Made by a program: the position numbers and the translations under genes
Source: Apostichopus japonicus
Taxonomy: Eukaryota; Echinodermata; Holothuroidea; Aspidochirotida; Stichopodidae
Length of the DNA stretch: 64,000 nucleotides
Reading direction: 5' to 3'
Assembly (NCBI RefSeq): GCF_037975245.1
Contig: NC_092565.1
Span: 17,961,999 to 18,025,998, forward strand
The notes under the pieces: model-generated
The model's input: only the letters and a program-made list of their open reading frames with translations
What the model was told of the DNA's origin: nothing
Databases searched by the model: none
Shown: one piece after another, positions 1 to 13,599 of the stretch
Numbering within the stretch: position 1 is the stretch's first letter
How the letters are laid out: every line of letters begins with the position of its first letter

Positions 1-429
1 ACATATGACGTAAGAGAAGTTGATCTCTAAACAATACTTCAAAATAAGTCCAAACTTGCTAGCTATTCTATACTGACCACATTGGCATTAACGAGAGTAG
101 GCATGTTATATAATTACTTTTGATAGTTTAAATATCTATTTTCATGTTATTGCTGGATTTGAGAGAACCGTGCCCTCCAACGTTGGTCATAGTGACACAA
201 ACTGAAGACAACTAACTTTCACTGAATTTGGGTAAAGGTTCCCCTATTTTCCTTCTTTTCGTAGTTCCTTTAGTCATCTCCGAGTAATACTATATTATCT
301 GCAATATGTTATGAATATACATTGCATGTATTGTAATGATACTTACAGTAATTTCCAACCTGTAATTGGCTCCAGTAATTATTTACCTGTCATTGCCTGA
401 AGTAAATTCCCTACTCTAATTACCGTCAG
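1..429. other. AT-rich stretch, nothing recognised
   Basis: No convincing reading frame, RNA gene or bounded repeat was seen before the R1-family repeat begins near 430. Confidence 0.5.
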
Positions 430-592
430 TCGCCCAGTTCTTTGTCTTACATGGGAACAAGGTAACAGCTTTGCAGTTGTTACAGTGCCACCTGTAACAC
501 ATGTTACCGTGTTACGACCACAAAGTAGTAATTACTGATGCTTGCTGTAGGGCATGAACAATAGTTGCTTTACAAGCCATGAGTATCGGGTG
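430..592 (+). repeat. R1 dispersed repeat, copy 1 (partial)
   Basis: This stretch matches the R1 copies at 6.15, 35.5, 35.9 and 37.9 kb. It shares the block around GTTCTTTGTCTTACATGGGA, the block CACATGTTACCGTGTTACGA, and the terminal block ATGAGTATCGGG. The shared frame found in copies 3 and 5 (LCLTWEQ...NSF) is also readable here but is interrupted by stops. What the family is remains unknown. It could be a decayed transposon or an old duplicated exon. Confidence 0.7.
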
Positions 593-3500
593 CATCTGAC
601 AGAATACCACGCAGTAACAGATATAATATTACACCGTATGATTAATACCACCGAAGATTTCCTTGCATTTTTTTCCATTTAGTCTTAAAAGCAAGATTCC
701 CCAAGGTCTGAGCAAAGTTTAAAACTGTGACGTACATTCATTTAGAGATTACCTGATTGTATCATTCTACACATAATCCACATAGTTACTATAAGATTAC
801 ATGTAGTATATAGTACGTGAGAGAAGGTAAAGGTGACTAATTAGTGCATGGGAAGCTTAAACCGCAAGCAGCCATCCTTCAAGTGTTTACTGCAAAAGTC
901 TTACCACAGTGCATTAACATTTCTTTATGGCTTTATGTTGCAGACAATCATTAATCACCATTAAATGATGTAATGTAATAAGGTACTGCCTGATTATGTC
1001 ATTCTTTAGCGATACGCCATGTCCCGATACTTATCCAAAGATAACACATAACCTATACTGATTATTTTCATGCATGGAACGGTATTATTCATATAGTTCT
1101 TTTCCACAAACTATAGATGACTGTAACCATTAATAATAGGCTTTCTGTTATAAAATTATGTGGTATACGGTACCTCAACACATAGCCAAACTGCATCATC
1201 TCAGTGAAATAATATATGCAAATTGCCATTAAATGAGGTTAACATCAGTGACAAAATACATTAAGAAGTATATCAATATATGAATGTCTAAAGGTTTTCA
1301 CTATTAACTTCATTTTTATAATGAGACAGATATCTGTCGAAGAAATATCGATAAACAGCAGTATCGATAACACGGAAGTAATTCTGATATTGGAAATCTC
1401 TGTTCTCTCATGAAAGTTTGGCTTTATTTGTTATTTACTTACTATACTCTTTTTGGTTATAATTCGTTGAAAATGGGCAATAATTGACGAGAACAAATTT
1501 CTAGTCAGACGATTTTTGTTAACATTTTATCCTTTAATTACCTTTTCGTAGAAAAGCTTGATTAAAGTGAAAAGTGGGTAAAAGTCGAAAAACATCTTTC
1601 GTGTTTCTGTGTTGTAAAATTCCTTAAAACCGCGAGTTACAACCCTTAGAAAGGGGCACGTTAATGACAATTATGGTTTACATCATGTTTTTTACGTAAA
1701 TGTAAATGTCCAATTCCTCACAATCGTGACAAATTTACAGCCCGGTAGCAAATGATACGTTTCTGAGAATTCTGGTTTGTATTACGCCTTGAATAATTGA
1801 CTTATTAAGCTTTTTATTTAATAGTGAGTTGATCACAGTAGGTTGAAAGTTATAAAACATTATTTGTATATTGTAAAATTCCTCACATTCGCTGGAAGTG
1901 TACCGTGGGTGAGATCCCATATTAATGTCTTACAACACCGTTCAGCTGTAACTGACGGATCTTATAGCGAACAACACGCTCAATTATTGTAAACAAGAAA
2001 GTGAAGGCTCTGTACAAGGTCATACTAGCTAACCAAGTTAATAAAAATGTCTCAATGTTTGGAATAAAATCACACATCCAACAGGTGCTTGCAGGACTCG
2101 TTATCAACAAATCTCAATATAATTACCTCTACGGCTTTCCATGATACGATTTGCGGCCAAAAATGTCAAATTGATCCACGCTAGACGGCAATTATCCGCG
2201 AACATGATCTCTTCGGCGTGGGAAGGGTGAGTGAAATCAAATGCAGAAGCACGCACCGGCCTTCCAACGAAGTGACACGACGACATACTTTGCTAATACA
2301 CTTCATGTAATAAATAAGAAAACAAGGGAAAAGGAAGCAACATCTGATTGAAAACTAGTTAAAAGGGTCATGTGGAAATGGACTGCTATGCTGCTTTTGC
2401 GTGTCGATGACTCGGTACGGAAAGGGGAGAGGGGGGGGGGGGGTTTGCGGGGTGACCGGTGACCGGTGACGGAAGTAAACTGTTGTCCAATCTTAAATGC
2501 GAATGTATTACAGTTTGTTATATTATATCACTAACAAAGTAGAAAAGGTCCCAAAATTGAAAATTGAATTGTTGCTCTTGTCGTATTTAGATCGATACAG
2601 CAAAAGGGTAAATTGTAATCACAAAGAAGGGGACATTCTCTGGGCAATAATTATTGCTTTCACGAAACAGAAAAGTGGACTAAAGAATATATTTATTAAC
2701 TTGCGTTGGTATCCATTAAAATGTTATGAATGTTTGAAAAAGTTGATTTAATTTGATTCTTCACTTTTCTTCTTCTTCTTCTGCTTCCCACAACGAACAG
2801 AATTATAAATCAATTGTAGGAAAACAAACACAATGAAACGTGAATTCATGTTATCCACGGGAATGCCTGAATTTAGCTTATTTAGGACCTAAGGCAAATA
2901 GGGACGAGGGGCATAAATTGATATTTCAGGTATATAACAACGAAGGAAAGAAACATTTTATTTCACTTTTTGGAAGATTTTTAGTGTAAATAACACAAAC
3001 TGTAAGGCGTCTTATCAATAAGACAATAATTGTAACATTAATTCCTACATGGTATTTTATGTTATCTAATTACATGATTGTGTACTGAATATGGATAGAA
3101 CAAAACAGAGCAAAAGTCCCCGGTAGTTTAGGTATAGGCAGCAATCATCCATTGTCTTATAATGTCTTCGTTCTTATTCTGTTTTCGTTCTTTATCGTTA
3201 TATTGTGAAACAACATATTAACGTGACAGATGATTAGTATCTGAATTTAGAAGAAACGTTGCGAATGGGATACATGCACATATATTTGTGTTGTGATTGG
3301 TAGACACCTTTAGCGGTTTCCCGTCAACTTGTATATGCTTCCGAAGCATTTCTGTTCGACCCGAAAGGTGTGCGTCATCAGGTGATACAGCCTACTCACT
3401 AACACTAACAAGTATATGTAAAATTTGGCTAGGCCTACATATAGCATTGAACATGATTACAGTTACCTATCGTCACCACTGTCGGTGCTTGCCCCTATAA

Positions 3501-6151
3501 GTCTGGCATACCTCGATTTTTCTGTTATTTGTAAATGGTTGAACTTAAACGAGGAACTCGAATGATAGCCTAGTTTAAGTCGTTAGAACAATGTTAAATT
3601 CTTCGTATTTTGATCGATTAAAAATTCAGTGTAGCCTGTAAAGCTTCACACAGCTTTAACACAGTTTGAAATAATAACGAATCTAACTTGACTAGAGTGT
3701 CTAATTATACGCTTAGTTGGATTATATATATATATATACGGCACTTCATGTCTTCATATGGGTGTCCAATCTAAGAGACATGGTAATAAGATGTAAGATT
3801 CATGAAGGGTAATCTAGGAGTCATATTAGTGATGCGACGGCGATACCTAATTTGTGTTGTTAGGTTATTTTAATATGCACACCAAACACCATCTGTAGTT
3901 TTCTACGTAAACACCTTCCGGTAACTGGCATATGTCATTAAGGCCTTTAATCTCGATATCTGGTTCTGTCACCAAATGCCACCTGCGATACCTCGAGATC
4001 TTGTCCGTACTTCTAGCGGTTTCTGTACTTATATATCCGCCAATATTCAAACAAGATTGAGGATTTTGAACTCAAGAGGCCAACTGCGAACAAATTGGCT
4101 TTCATGAAAAAACAGATGCAGCTTAATATCGCCATCACGAAGCCTACGGTAACTGCCCTAATCGCGAAATCAGCTTCATCTTCCCAATGTCTTTGTTTAA
4201 ATGTGAAGATATTTGATTCCTAGTGCTACTTGTGGTTTGAGGGTGACAGAATAAAAGTGTCAATATTTCTCTCTATATCTTTTAAGAATAGCGTCCTACT
4301 TTTCTTCCCGAATGTAGAATAATCTCAGAATTCATTTCTTTGTAGAGATAGAGTTTAATTTTGAAATACTCGATCTTGTTCACGTTCGTGAAGTCAAGCT
4401 AATTAACGTCATCTTGTCGTCATATATTTATGTGTGAACCAATTAGGTTCTCAGAACACAGAACAAGAACACAAATAATTTGTTAATGTTGAAAATGATG
4501 ATGAAACAGAGCAATACCTGTTTCTTTTTTTAAGTTTCGGACGTTGTTTTTTTTTTTACTCCTATCACAACAATTTTTGTTACTCGTCCTCTTTCAGTGT
4601 CATAATGAATATATATATATAATTTTTGACATTTCAGATGTACTTCCTGGTAACATTTTTCATTCCAGGGTCCCCCCCCCCTCCCCCTCTTTCCACCTCG
4701 ATTGGACATAGGTAAGACGTAATTAACATCATCTGTGTGTAGTATCGCTTTAAGACCTCAATGAAATGAACTTGTTACCGAAGGCAAAAGAAAAAAGAAA
4801 AAAAAATCTGGGGAAGGTGTTCATCAGATTGGAATTATAGTTAGAAGCAAATTATTCATTTGTTAAACTAAATCGGTGATTCACATCAAGACAATGTCAG
4901 ATGATGTCGTTTCTTGCTACAAGCCTAAAGGGATGAAGCGAAGGATCTCCATTACCAAAGACGAAAGGCAAAATCATCCCGACCTCGTGTCTTTATTTAT
5001 ACATTAAAAACAGTTCATTGATAAGACAATAAGTGTGTATATAAGAACATGGCGTCGTATATGCGTGATATACATTATCACCAAACTCCTTCCCACTGTT
5101 TAGCTGAAAAGTTGGAAGATTTATAGAATTCCACTTTAACCATAGTATATAATAGGAAGGTCATTTTAAAGGGTAAGGGGTTGCCAGCCTCATATTGAAG
5201 CATCATTGTAATAATATATAGAAAACTTTAACGCTAAAAATGATTCTTTTCAGACTTTTAGAAGAGTTGTGTGTGATAGTTTCGGGTAAAAAAGAGAGAC
5301 ATGCTTTGTATTTACGCTACAAAATCTAACTTTTTGAACACTTTTATACCTTAATACTATACCACTGTAGCAGCTAATTTTAGAGATTTTTTGCCTAGAG
5401 ATATAATATAAATAATTCGATTAGGAGCTTCAAATCGATACCGAACTGACTGAATGTAACTTTTTATCGGGTAAGACCTTTTCATATACTTTTTCTTCAA
5501 ATTTAATATGAAATATTTTTGACCTATTTTATTCCACGGCTGTGTTTTTCTCAATCACCTAGCCGTATAAGGTTTTTTTAAAAAAGAAAAGAAGGAGAAA
5601 TATTCAAGGAAAATAGGAAACCGTTTGGAGGCATATTGTTCCAAGAGTTAATTTCTCTTTCGTTTCCTGCTTTCATCAATTTTCTTTTATGTAATAATGG
5701 ATTAAGGATATAATGCAAGGGCATGGAATGTTTAATCACCTCGAAGAAGAAGAAAAAAAGAAATCCTTCTCAGCTTAATAAGATCTAGGTTACAGAAATG
5801 TTCACGAATACCGTACGTAACATTTGCATCAGCATGCACGATACATATATAGTAAAAACGTATCTGATCTTTTAATGAGCAGATGTACTGTAAGACGATT
5901 TAAATGTGGGTCTCAAATCAAACGAATATGTTTAATAACTGCCTGATAAACTGAAGGAATGATAGGCTTTATTATGTTAACATAATTGAGATATCAAATG
6001 AAACAGCATCGATTTAAGTTTAAACCCATAGGTTTAATTTACACAGAATAAAGAGAACAAGAAAATTTATCTTAAGTGCAATTTAAACTTTAAATTTGTT
6101 TTTAATTTTTTTATTTTAAAAATTAAATTTTTACGTTTTAAATTTGCAGTA
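593..6151. other. Gene-free AT-rich stretch
   Basis: No supported gene. It holds a 13-base G run at 2431-2443 followed by three copies of a GACCGGT-type heptamer, a C run near 4672-4682, short AT microsatellites near 3724 and 4610, and one TAGGCCTA octamer at 3430. The short reading frames here have no recognisable motif. Confidence 0.5.
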
Positions 6152-6266
6152 ATGACTGTGTCACCTGTAACACATGTTACCGTGTTACGAATACAGCGCA
6201 GTAGTTACGGATGCACGGTTGTGGAACATGAACAGTAGTTACTGTACTAGCTATGAGTATTGGCTG
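6152..6266 (+). repeat. R1 dispersed repeat, copy 2 (truncated)
   Basis: This is the 3' part of the R1 family. It has the CACATGTTACCGTGTTACGA block, then GATGCACGGTTGTGG, then the end block AGCTATGAGTATTGGCTG. The upstream coding-like half is missing, so this copy is truncated. Confidence 0.7.
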
Positions 6267-6376
6267 GAATCCCACACCCTTTTTTTGTTTCATTATTTTA
6301 CTGTAATATTATCAGGTTCTGTGGGTTTTGACTGACACCCACAGCTATGAGGTGGTTATCTGGGGATCTTCACTGC

Positions 6377-6752
6377 CTATAAGGCAGGGGTTCCTACCTG
6401 GGGTGCATGAAACCCCAGGGGGTTCGTGAGTCCATCCCAGGGGGTTCGTGAGACGTTTCTGAAAGTCAAAACTAGAGTACTTTTAGTTGAACTAAAATCT
6501 GATGTATCATATAAATTAGTAATGTACAAAAGTCGTACCTATAGACAAACTCTTTTCGCGTTCCATACGCATATGTTGCCATACCAGTACCGTACCATGC
6601 ATGTGATACTTGATCTTTTCGAAGCACTGTTATGCGTAATATAGTAAAATAATGACTCAGATCGTGTCTCGGAAAGTTGGGGGTTCGTGGACAACTCTGA
6701 CATCCACATGGAGTTCGTGGGGGGATAGAGTTAGTGAAACCCTGATATAAGG
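6377..6752. mobile_element. hAT-type MITE, about 360 bp
   Basis: The element runs 6385-6744. Its left end reads CAGGGGTTCCTACC and its right end, on the other strand, reads CAGGGTTTCACTAA. CAGGG-type termini are usual for hAT elements. Flanking octamers CTATAAGG (6377-6384) and ATATAAGG (6745-6752) match at 7 of 8 positions, as expected for an 8-bp target duplication. There is no transposase frame. An internal phrase GGGGGTTCGTGAG is repeated. The reading frames crossing this stretch are inside the element and are not genes. Confidence 0.75.
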
Positions 6753-6830
6753 GGTTCCACAGCTGGTAGAGTACAGAACTGGTAATCCTGCAGTCAATCG
6801 GTAGTTCCAACCTCGTTTAAGCAACAACAA
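6753..6830 (+). repeat. tRNA-like / SINE-like fragment
   Basis: Right after the hAT-type MITE comes a stretch with AGCTGGTAGAGTACAGAACTG and GGTAGTTCCAACC, which resembles the D-arm and T-arm boxes of a tRNA-derived SINE. The pieces are degenerate and the left part of the tRNA-like head seems displaced by the MITE. This is a weak call. Confidence 0.25.
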
Positions 6831-7220
6831 AAAAGCATTCCTTTTGTTTAAAATTTGTTATACTTTCTCAGTCGTTTTCACATTGCTGATTGATTTACTT
6901 TCAAATATTAACTAGGTTACGCTTGACTAAAAGGATTTCTCATTAAATATTTATGACTTAAGACAAGGTGAATTAGTGTGCCATCATCAGTCTATCCCTT
7001 GGCGATTATATCGCTTAAATCTCTGCAAACTGGAATAATAATGTTCGGTTAAATATGTTGATTATTATTTGTTCGCCGATGATGGTCAGTCTTTCATATA
7101 GGGCATCGTATTCCCCGTGCCTTATCCCTGCGGAACTTCAATATAGTTGAAGTGGTTTCCTTTAAAGCAAACCAAATCATTAGAGTCAGAGAATTCGCTT
7201 CTCTCAGGAGGATAACGTTT

Positions 7221-7225
<5 letters not shown>

Positions 7226-7299
<74 letters not shown>
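7226..7299. repeat. (AT)n microsatellite
   Basis: About 37 uninterrupted AT dinucleotides. Confidence 0.98.
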
Positions 7300-7301
<2 letters not shown>

Positions 7302-10300
7302 TGTCTCGCCGATTTCAAAGTTTCACGATAGGTTCCTTTACAATCTGATTATAACACATATGATTTGATTAGATGGACTTTCGGAAGCATGCAAGAGGTG
7401 TTTTACTCTTGTTTTAAATACCTCCATTTCTTTCAAGTTTGGATCAACTCGGTTCTTTTCTCGTGGGTGATGTTTTTCTTTTCTGGATTACACTTTTATA
7501 AATCCGAGGAAAATATAGTAATCTTCTTAAAACCTTGGTTTGTCTATTCATGTGTTAAGAGAATAAATATTGATGCATCGGAGTGACCGCTGTAAAGGTT
7601 AAATCAACCGAGTATGTAGTTGTAATCAGATTTCCAGTCAATTCAGACATTTATGTTTTATCTGTGTCGGGGTTCTAAACTATGGCAGGCATAAAACTTT
7701 TTTTCTATGGTCTCCTTGACATATGAATTTACTAACTGTTTTAATTCTTTTACCGTATTCGACCACATCTATATACTCACATTAAAACCTTAAAATGATT
7801 CATTTAAGAGAGACATTGAAGTCGAAAATGCATTTACGCCATTCTGTTTATACCAGTGCTGTATTTTACTTAACAGCTTGAAGTTTTTTATCTGAAGTAA
7901 CTTAAAGCTGCATCGGTGTCATACCTTGAAATGACGTTATAAGACGGATAATGTACATGGAAAACACGTATGTTACTTCCGTACATCAGATGAAGAGTGT
8001 CGAATGTTCCTTTTCTCATTAATGGAAGTAATAGATGTAATTAAGACTTCTGATAATTGTTTTTGTTTTTCACTAAAAATCTTGCTCGCAAGCAACAAAG
8101 TCAGTGAAAGACACTTAACAATTTGTCGCCTAAGACATATTGCCTTACATGTTGCAATATTATTTACTATGTATTTACGCCTACGCAGTAGATAAAAGAC
8201 GTTTTCTTATTATGTGCTTGGCGCTATTGAAAGATATTACTTTACTAAAACGAAGGTGATCAGACTTAGTCGGACACCATGTTAGACTGTCTTTAACAAA
8301 ATGAAGGTGTAAGAGCAAAATACTAATGTTTGCATTTCGGCTCTCAATAATTTGACGCATAGACAGTTTTCAGAATCTGTTCTTCTTATTTAAAGCAAAT
8401 GCTATTCAAGAAATTGACGGCCATTGTTACATCGTATTACATCGAAAATCATCAAATTAACTAAAAATAATAATAAATAGTTATGAGTTCAACCGTTATA
8501 ATGGAAAAACGGCATGCACGAAAATCAATTCAGAAGATCAAATGTATTGCTTTAAGCATCCTGAGCTTCAAATCTGTAACAAATTGCTTCCTTTAATTAC
8601 TGAATTCATCTGGAACAATCATACCGTAATGATCATGGTATTGTATACGTGCACCTACTATAGCCTATAATGCACTGGACCTGACGTCCAATGGGTTTCT
8701 TATTCGCATCACTATATCATATTGCTTATTCCATACATATGATGAGAAGAAAGTTGCAAGTTGACTGTTTGCTCAACCTTGTGTTTTGCGGCGATTCAAT
8801 TAACGAAGCTAGGAATGTATTTTACTCAGGGCCATAACGCATATATGATTATGATGTAGTTATCGAACGTATTAAAGTCATTCTTTGCTACTAATGCACA
8901 GACTCGCTATAGGTAAAAAAAAAAAAGTAAAAAGAAAAAAAAATGAACTGAAGGCGAGAAGAACACATTTCATACAGAAATAATATTGTCAAAACCACAA
9001 AAAAAAAAAAAAATGGGAAAAAAAGCCTTAAGAATGGAAGTGCTATTTGTGAACGTTTAGAAACTATTAGGTAAAAAAAATCTGATTATATCTATCGGGT
9101 AAGTGGCGTGAAGTGTTGCAACTAGAGTGTCCTTTGGACACACGTTTTCATTTAGAGCTCTATAACTCTAAAGACTCATCTGGTTGAAAATTCGAAAACA
9201 CGATATTTTACACTTTAAAAAATAATACACAGATTTTCCGAAGTCATTTGAATTATTACAGAACTAATTTACAATATTTGCTGTTACTTTTGTTTAATTA
9301 ATCTAATTAATTGTAGACAGTACCGGTACGCCTTTAAAAGTCGAAGTTTATTTGATACATGAAAACAAAATCAAATATCTAAGTCATCATATTTGTTTCA
9401 TTAATGTTGGTAGATGCTCTGAAATTTCGTAATTACATTTGATTTCCTTTTCGTAAAGTTGGAATTAATTCAGCAGTCACTAATCAGACAATATTTAGGT
9501 TTGATCGTAATTGCTGACGTCAGACGATCTGCATGCTACAACTAGTTTTATGAACAGCGTTTTCCAGTGAATTATTTTTGCTGCCGCTGCTCTGCCCCCC
9601 CCCCCCCTTCTTCACCTCTTGATACAAACTGGAGTTTCTTACTTATTGCTTACATATCTGCTGTTGGTTTAATTACACATTCAGTGAAAGCGGTGTTGTT
9701 GCTCAGATCTGGATATATCAGCACGCAAATACAGGGGTTTCTTAAGCTTTAATATCTTTAAATTCATTTATTAAATCCGTTGAGTTATTAATTCCTGGTA
9801 AAATTAAGATTTGATTTATTAACAGATTGTATTAAATTAATATTTTGGCGTCTCCTATCAAACTCAATATAAGTGAGTGATGAACTTCCGTAAAGCCGAA
9901 TACGGTGAAAGGAAAGATTGGCCGGTCGTGTCCTTTAATAACCTTGCAGCTTTGTGAAGAGATTAAATGAAAATTAATAAAACAAAAACGTATAAAACAG
10001 CTGGTTATTAACGAGATGCTTGTAGCCAATTCGCCTACCTACCAGGCCTGCTACCATACATAAAAGAAAAAAACCTACACACTTGGATACGCATGGGAGA
10101 GAATGTTATAAACAGACTACTTTAGTATAAGTTAATGCTATGTATAACTTTACGCTGCATACGTTTATAGTGTCACATTCCCCGGTCAACTTGCTTTCAC
10201 TGCTTGGTTTACGGGAACGTGTGTATGACCGTCCAATGCAACATTACATTAAGATGCATGTGACACGTAGACATATATGTGAAGATTTACGTTATACTCA

Positions 10301-11120
10301 ATAATCAAGTATAAATGTAATCGGTCAAACGACGTATGTTACAAATCATTTTCCAACAAATGTCATTTTGTTGTTTGAGTTCAGTGTGCAACAAAATGAT
10401 ATTTCCCCTGGTTTTGTGACAAAGCGGTTTTCCCTTCTATAAGACTCTTGGTATTTATATGAAAATGAGAGTGATGGAACGTGCGTGACGAGTTTGCTTG
10501 TTGTGTGTCTGCTTCATTCCTGTCACTTTATGGGGGGGGGGGGGGTAGATGAACACATGTTCGGTTGTCTGCTTGCCTCATTTAATTACTGATAATTATT
10601 GACTATAGGCTATCTTGACGAGGAGGGCAGTGGGAAGGATAAGAGCAAGGCTCATCCAACCTTTCACCAAAATTCACACTAAGATCCAAGCAAGACACAG
10701 AGTGGGCCCCAGATATCCGTGACAAATCAATATAGTTTCGATTCCTCAATGTTTCTTTTTTTCCAATGTATACTATGGGCTTATCAAGTAAATGTTTCGG
10801 TAAAAGGTATCAATATCGGTACGAATAAATCAAGTCATTGTATCGCCCTAATCTGAATTCATTTAGGATGGAATTGTAACAAGTACTGAAACTATAGAAT
10901 CGCTTAGAAATCTGTCATCAAATATCCTTTACCGCCTCGGTTAATATGATTATATTTGACAAACATTTGGAAATTTAGAGGTGAAAGAGGATATCAATGG
11001 GGTATATTTAAAAAATTAACAGGGCAGAGATCTTTCAACTGATGATGTGCTGTCAGTGAACAATATACAATTCACATAACGCGCAGATATTTATGTCACA
11101 TATAATTTATCAATATAAAG
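7300..11120. other. Gene-free AT-rich stretch
   Basis: No supported gene. It holds A-rich runs near 8917-9012, a C run at 9595-9607 and a 14-base G run at 10532-10545. Short frames lack any known motif. Confidence 0.5.
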
Positions 11121-11183
11121 TAAAACTGTTAGCAAACTGCGTATCCACTAAAGAGCCTGTGTTAGAGAATGTGTAAAAGTAAG

Positions 11184-11225
11184 TAAGCCAGACCTTTCGA
11201 TCCTAGCAGGAACTTCTTGAGAGGC
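11184..11225 (-). ncRNA. Degenerate hammerhead-like motif
   Basis: Read on the minus strand, this is the inverted partner of the motif at 11239-11277. The core is damaged: CTCAAGA replaces CTGAAGA, and the bases after GAAA read GGTC in place of CGTC. It should not cleave. Confidence 0.35.
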
Positions 11226-11238
11226 TAAATGTCAGTTA

Positions 11239-11277
11239 GCCTCTGAAGAAGATCCTGCTAGGATCGAAACGTCAGGC
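11239..11277 (+). ncRNA. Hammerhead-ribozyme-like motif
   Basis: The order of parts fits a type I hammerhead. Flanking stem I is GCCT (11239-11242) with AGGC (11274-11277). The CUGANGA core is CTGAAGA (11243-11249). Stem II is GATCCT (11251-11256) with AGGATC (11260-11265). GAAA follows at 11266-11269 and the cleavage triplet GTC at 11271-11273. One extra A lies between the core and stem II, and stem III is almost absent, so cleavage may need a dimer. Short-stem-III hammerheads are known in Penelope-like retroelements. Activity is inferred, not shown. Confidence 0.5.
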
Positions 11278-11300
11278 AAACTTACTTTTACAAATAGATA

Positions 11301-13599
11301 CTTTATGTAAGACAGACTAAAGCTAGCTGTATAAATGGTTAAAGGGGGACACTGTCGGTATTTCGTATTAAATGGACGTCGTTTTATGATTTAATACAAA
11401 GTGCCTTTGAGAAAAGAATGAAAGCTCACCCTCAATTCACACTTTACAATCATGGTCGCGTTAGTAAGAGAAACATTTTTTTACTGAGTCATCCCTCCTC
11501 CCCCCCCCCCTACATACACCTCAATACCTCGTCTTGTCCTGCACACTGGTCACCGACAAATATCTCTAACAGTTCCAGTAAAACTACATGTTTAACTGGA
11601 GTGATTTCATGACATATATTATGCAGTTCAGATGCCAACTGCATGGTTCTACGATTTCGCTCACATGATACGTCAATTGAATGATTATGCGCATATAAAC
11701 CGCACCTAGTAATACAAATAATATAAACAAAGCAAACATAAAAAACTAACTATATAAACTACTTGTTGCAAATCTTCAAAGACGAAATACCGACCACAAA
11801 GTGTCATAATTCCTTTGAGGTTGACCAGTAAATCTAGTCCTGAAATTCGCATACACTACACAAATAGCGGAATTCACGTAAGACTTTCAAAAGCCTGCAT
11901 GTCAATTTGACACTACTTAAAAGGATTTGTTTATCTTAGTTCTTCCTCATTCTATATATTAATGCTTTCTTTAACTTACCAATCCAAGTTGTCAGATTCA
12001 AATCCACCTTGTTTATCGAAAAAAGAACCTGTTTACTGAAACAAATCTTTTGGTCAGTTTTTACCACTTTCCATTTAGACTTGAGGCTATTAAAGAATTA
12101 CCAAGGCTGCAGATGTTTCTTACGAAAGGTCAGTTTGCTTTTAATATCTATATATATATATAATGGCAGACATCAATTAGCTCACTTTGCCGTGTATTAT
12201 CTGAGATGTACTTACTTTTCCTATTCTACTATACAATTTTTTCCAACTTTTCATACACATAGGCTTATTTTATTTTACACTTTCCCCTATGGCTTTGCAG
12301 AGAGGTAAACTTGATTTGTTAAAATGTAACTACAGTAACAATACTGTTCTTGAGAAACCAAAGTTAAACCAAAAATATCTCCCCCTGTAGCTCTAATGGT
12401 GTAACCCACATGTCTGACAGAATCGTTGATAACAAATTTATGACGTTGTTTGTGAGTTATAGAATAAACCCTTAGGCAGAAACAGCGATATATTGATATG
12501 AAAATCAGTTTACATGTTTTTATGCAATTTAGAAAAACTGAATACTATTTCTTTGAGCAATGATACTTTTTCATCCAAAACGGGCTTATGACGTCACGTG
12601 TTAGGATATTATGTCAAACAAGACTATTATTTATATAGCGGTGAATTGCTCAGTTACACGTTTTCTGACATATGAAATTATAGCTAATAAATGCATTTAT
12701 AAACAATTTTAGTACTTTCTTCTTGTCTGAATATTTCATATATTTCAAGTGTCTTGCCATAAAACAGGAATAATTCCTCGATTTCGGTGACAGGCGTTTT
12801 ACGGAATACGTGAATTATACGCCTAGGATCAGATTTTATTTTTCTCACAAAGAACGTTTGACAAATACAAGCATGAATGATAACAACATTGTTTGTTAGA
12901 TTCTTAAGAATAATGAAGCAAAAAAACTTCCGAGTCTGCCTTTGGTAATTGGGAATCCAACACGAAAACCTGAAACCTGAAGAAGTTCTAACCAATAATA
13001 AAAATGTCAATCAGTCTGTAATAATAAAAAAAAAGTTGAAATATTGAAAAGAAAAACTGAAATGACACTTAATGTAAAGCATAGTGGAATATGCATATAT
13101 TTAATATTCGTTATTTTTTGTTTAGTCAATTACCATCATTTCATACTTTTGTTAAAAATCTCCAATATATAACAAAATACCATGTGTTCTGCTGTTATCA
13201 TCCTTATATGGAGACAGTATTTTTAAGAAAAGACAGTTAAAGGCCGAAAAGGTAGAACGAATTTGAATGTTCAAAATTTATTGACAATCAAAATAGTTTG
13301 TTAAGAGGTTAATTTTTCTTTTTGGTTGAACCAAAGGTCGATTGATTGATTTTGTTTATTTATGCATTGTTTTGAGATATGCATATACGCATTTATGTAT
13401 ATGATTACATATACAAACAAATTTACATATTACGTTCATGCACATAAACAGGATACTGGTAAAACATTACAATGTTTTCGGAGCTAGCGACATTTAAGGA
13501 AAAGAAAAAGAAAAAAGAACATGAAACAACTTGTTGGTATGGAAACAAACATGCCTGAGAAATAGTTAATAAGACTTGTCTAAGAATAAGACACATATA
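11301..13599. other. Gene-free stretch
   Basis: No supported gene. There is a C run near 11502-11511. A weak inverted similarity between GACACTGTCGGTATTTCG near 11347 and its complement near 11784-11806 may be the ends of a decayed element. A 108-codon minus-strand frame at 12684-13010 has no recognised motif and is not called. Confidence 0.4.

Larger units (their letters stand above)
11121..11300. repeat. Inverted pair of hammerhead-bearing repeats
   Basis: Two arms of about 54 bases face each other around 11228-11236. The right arm holds a hammerhead-like core on the plus strand; the left arm holds a mutated version on the minus strand. The outer left part, from 11123, also matches the reverse complement of 36373-36432, so this is a copy of a dispersed family, not a chance palindrome. 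The arrangement fits the inverted or tandem terminal repeats of Penelope-like elements. Confidence 0.6.

Noticed and set aside
6472-6810. 112-codon minus-strand frame
   Set aside because: It runs through the hAT-type MITE and its edge, with no known motif.
11347-11806. Inverted similarity around GGTATTTCGT
   Set aside because: Only a short core matches, and the ends and target duplication are unclear.
12684-13010. 108-codon minus-strand frame
   Set aside because: No recognised domain, no clear splice sites, and a composition like the surroundings.
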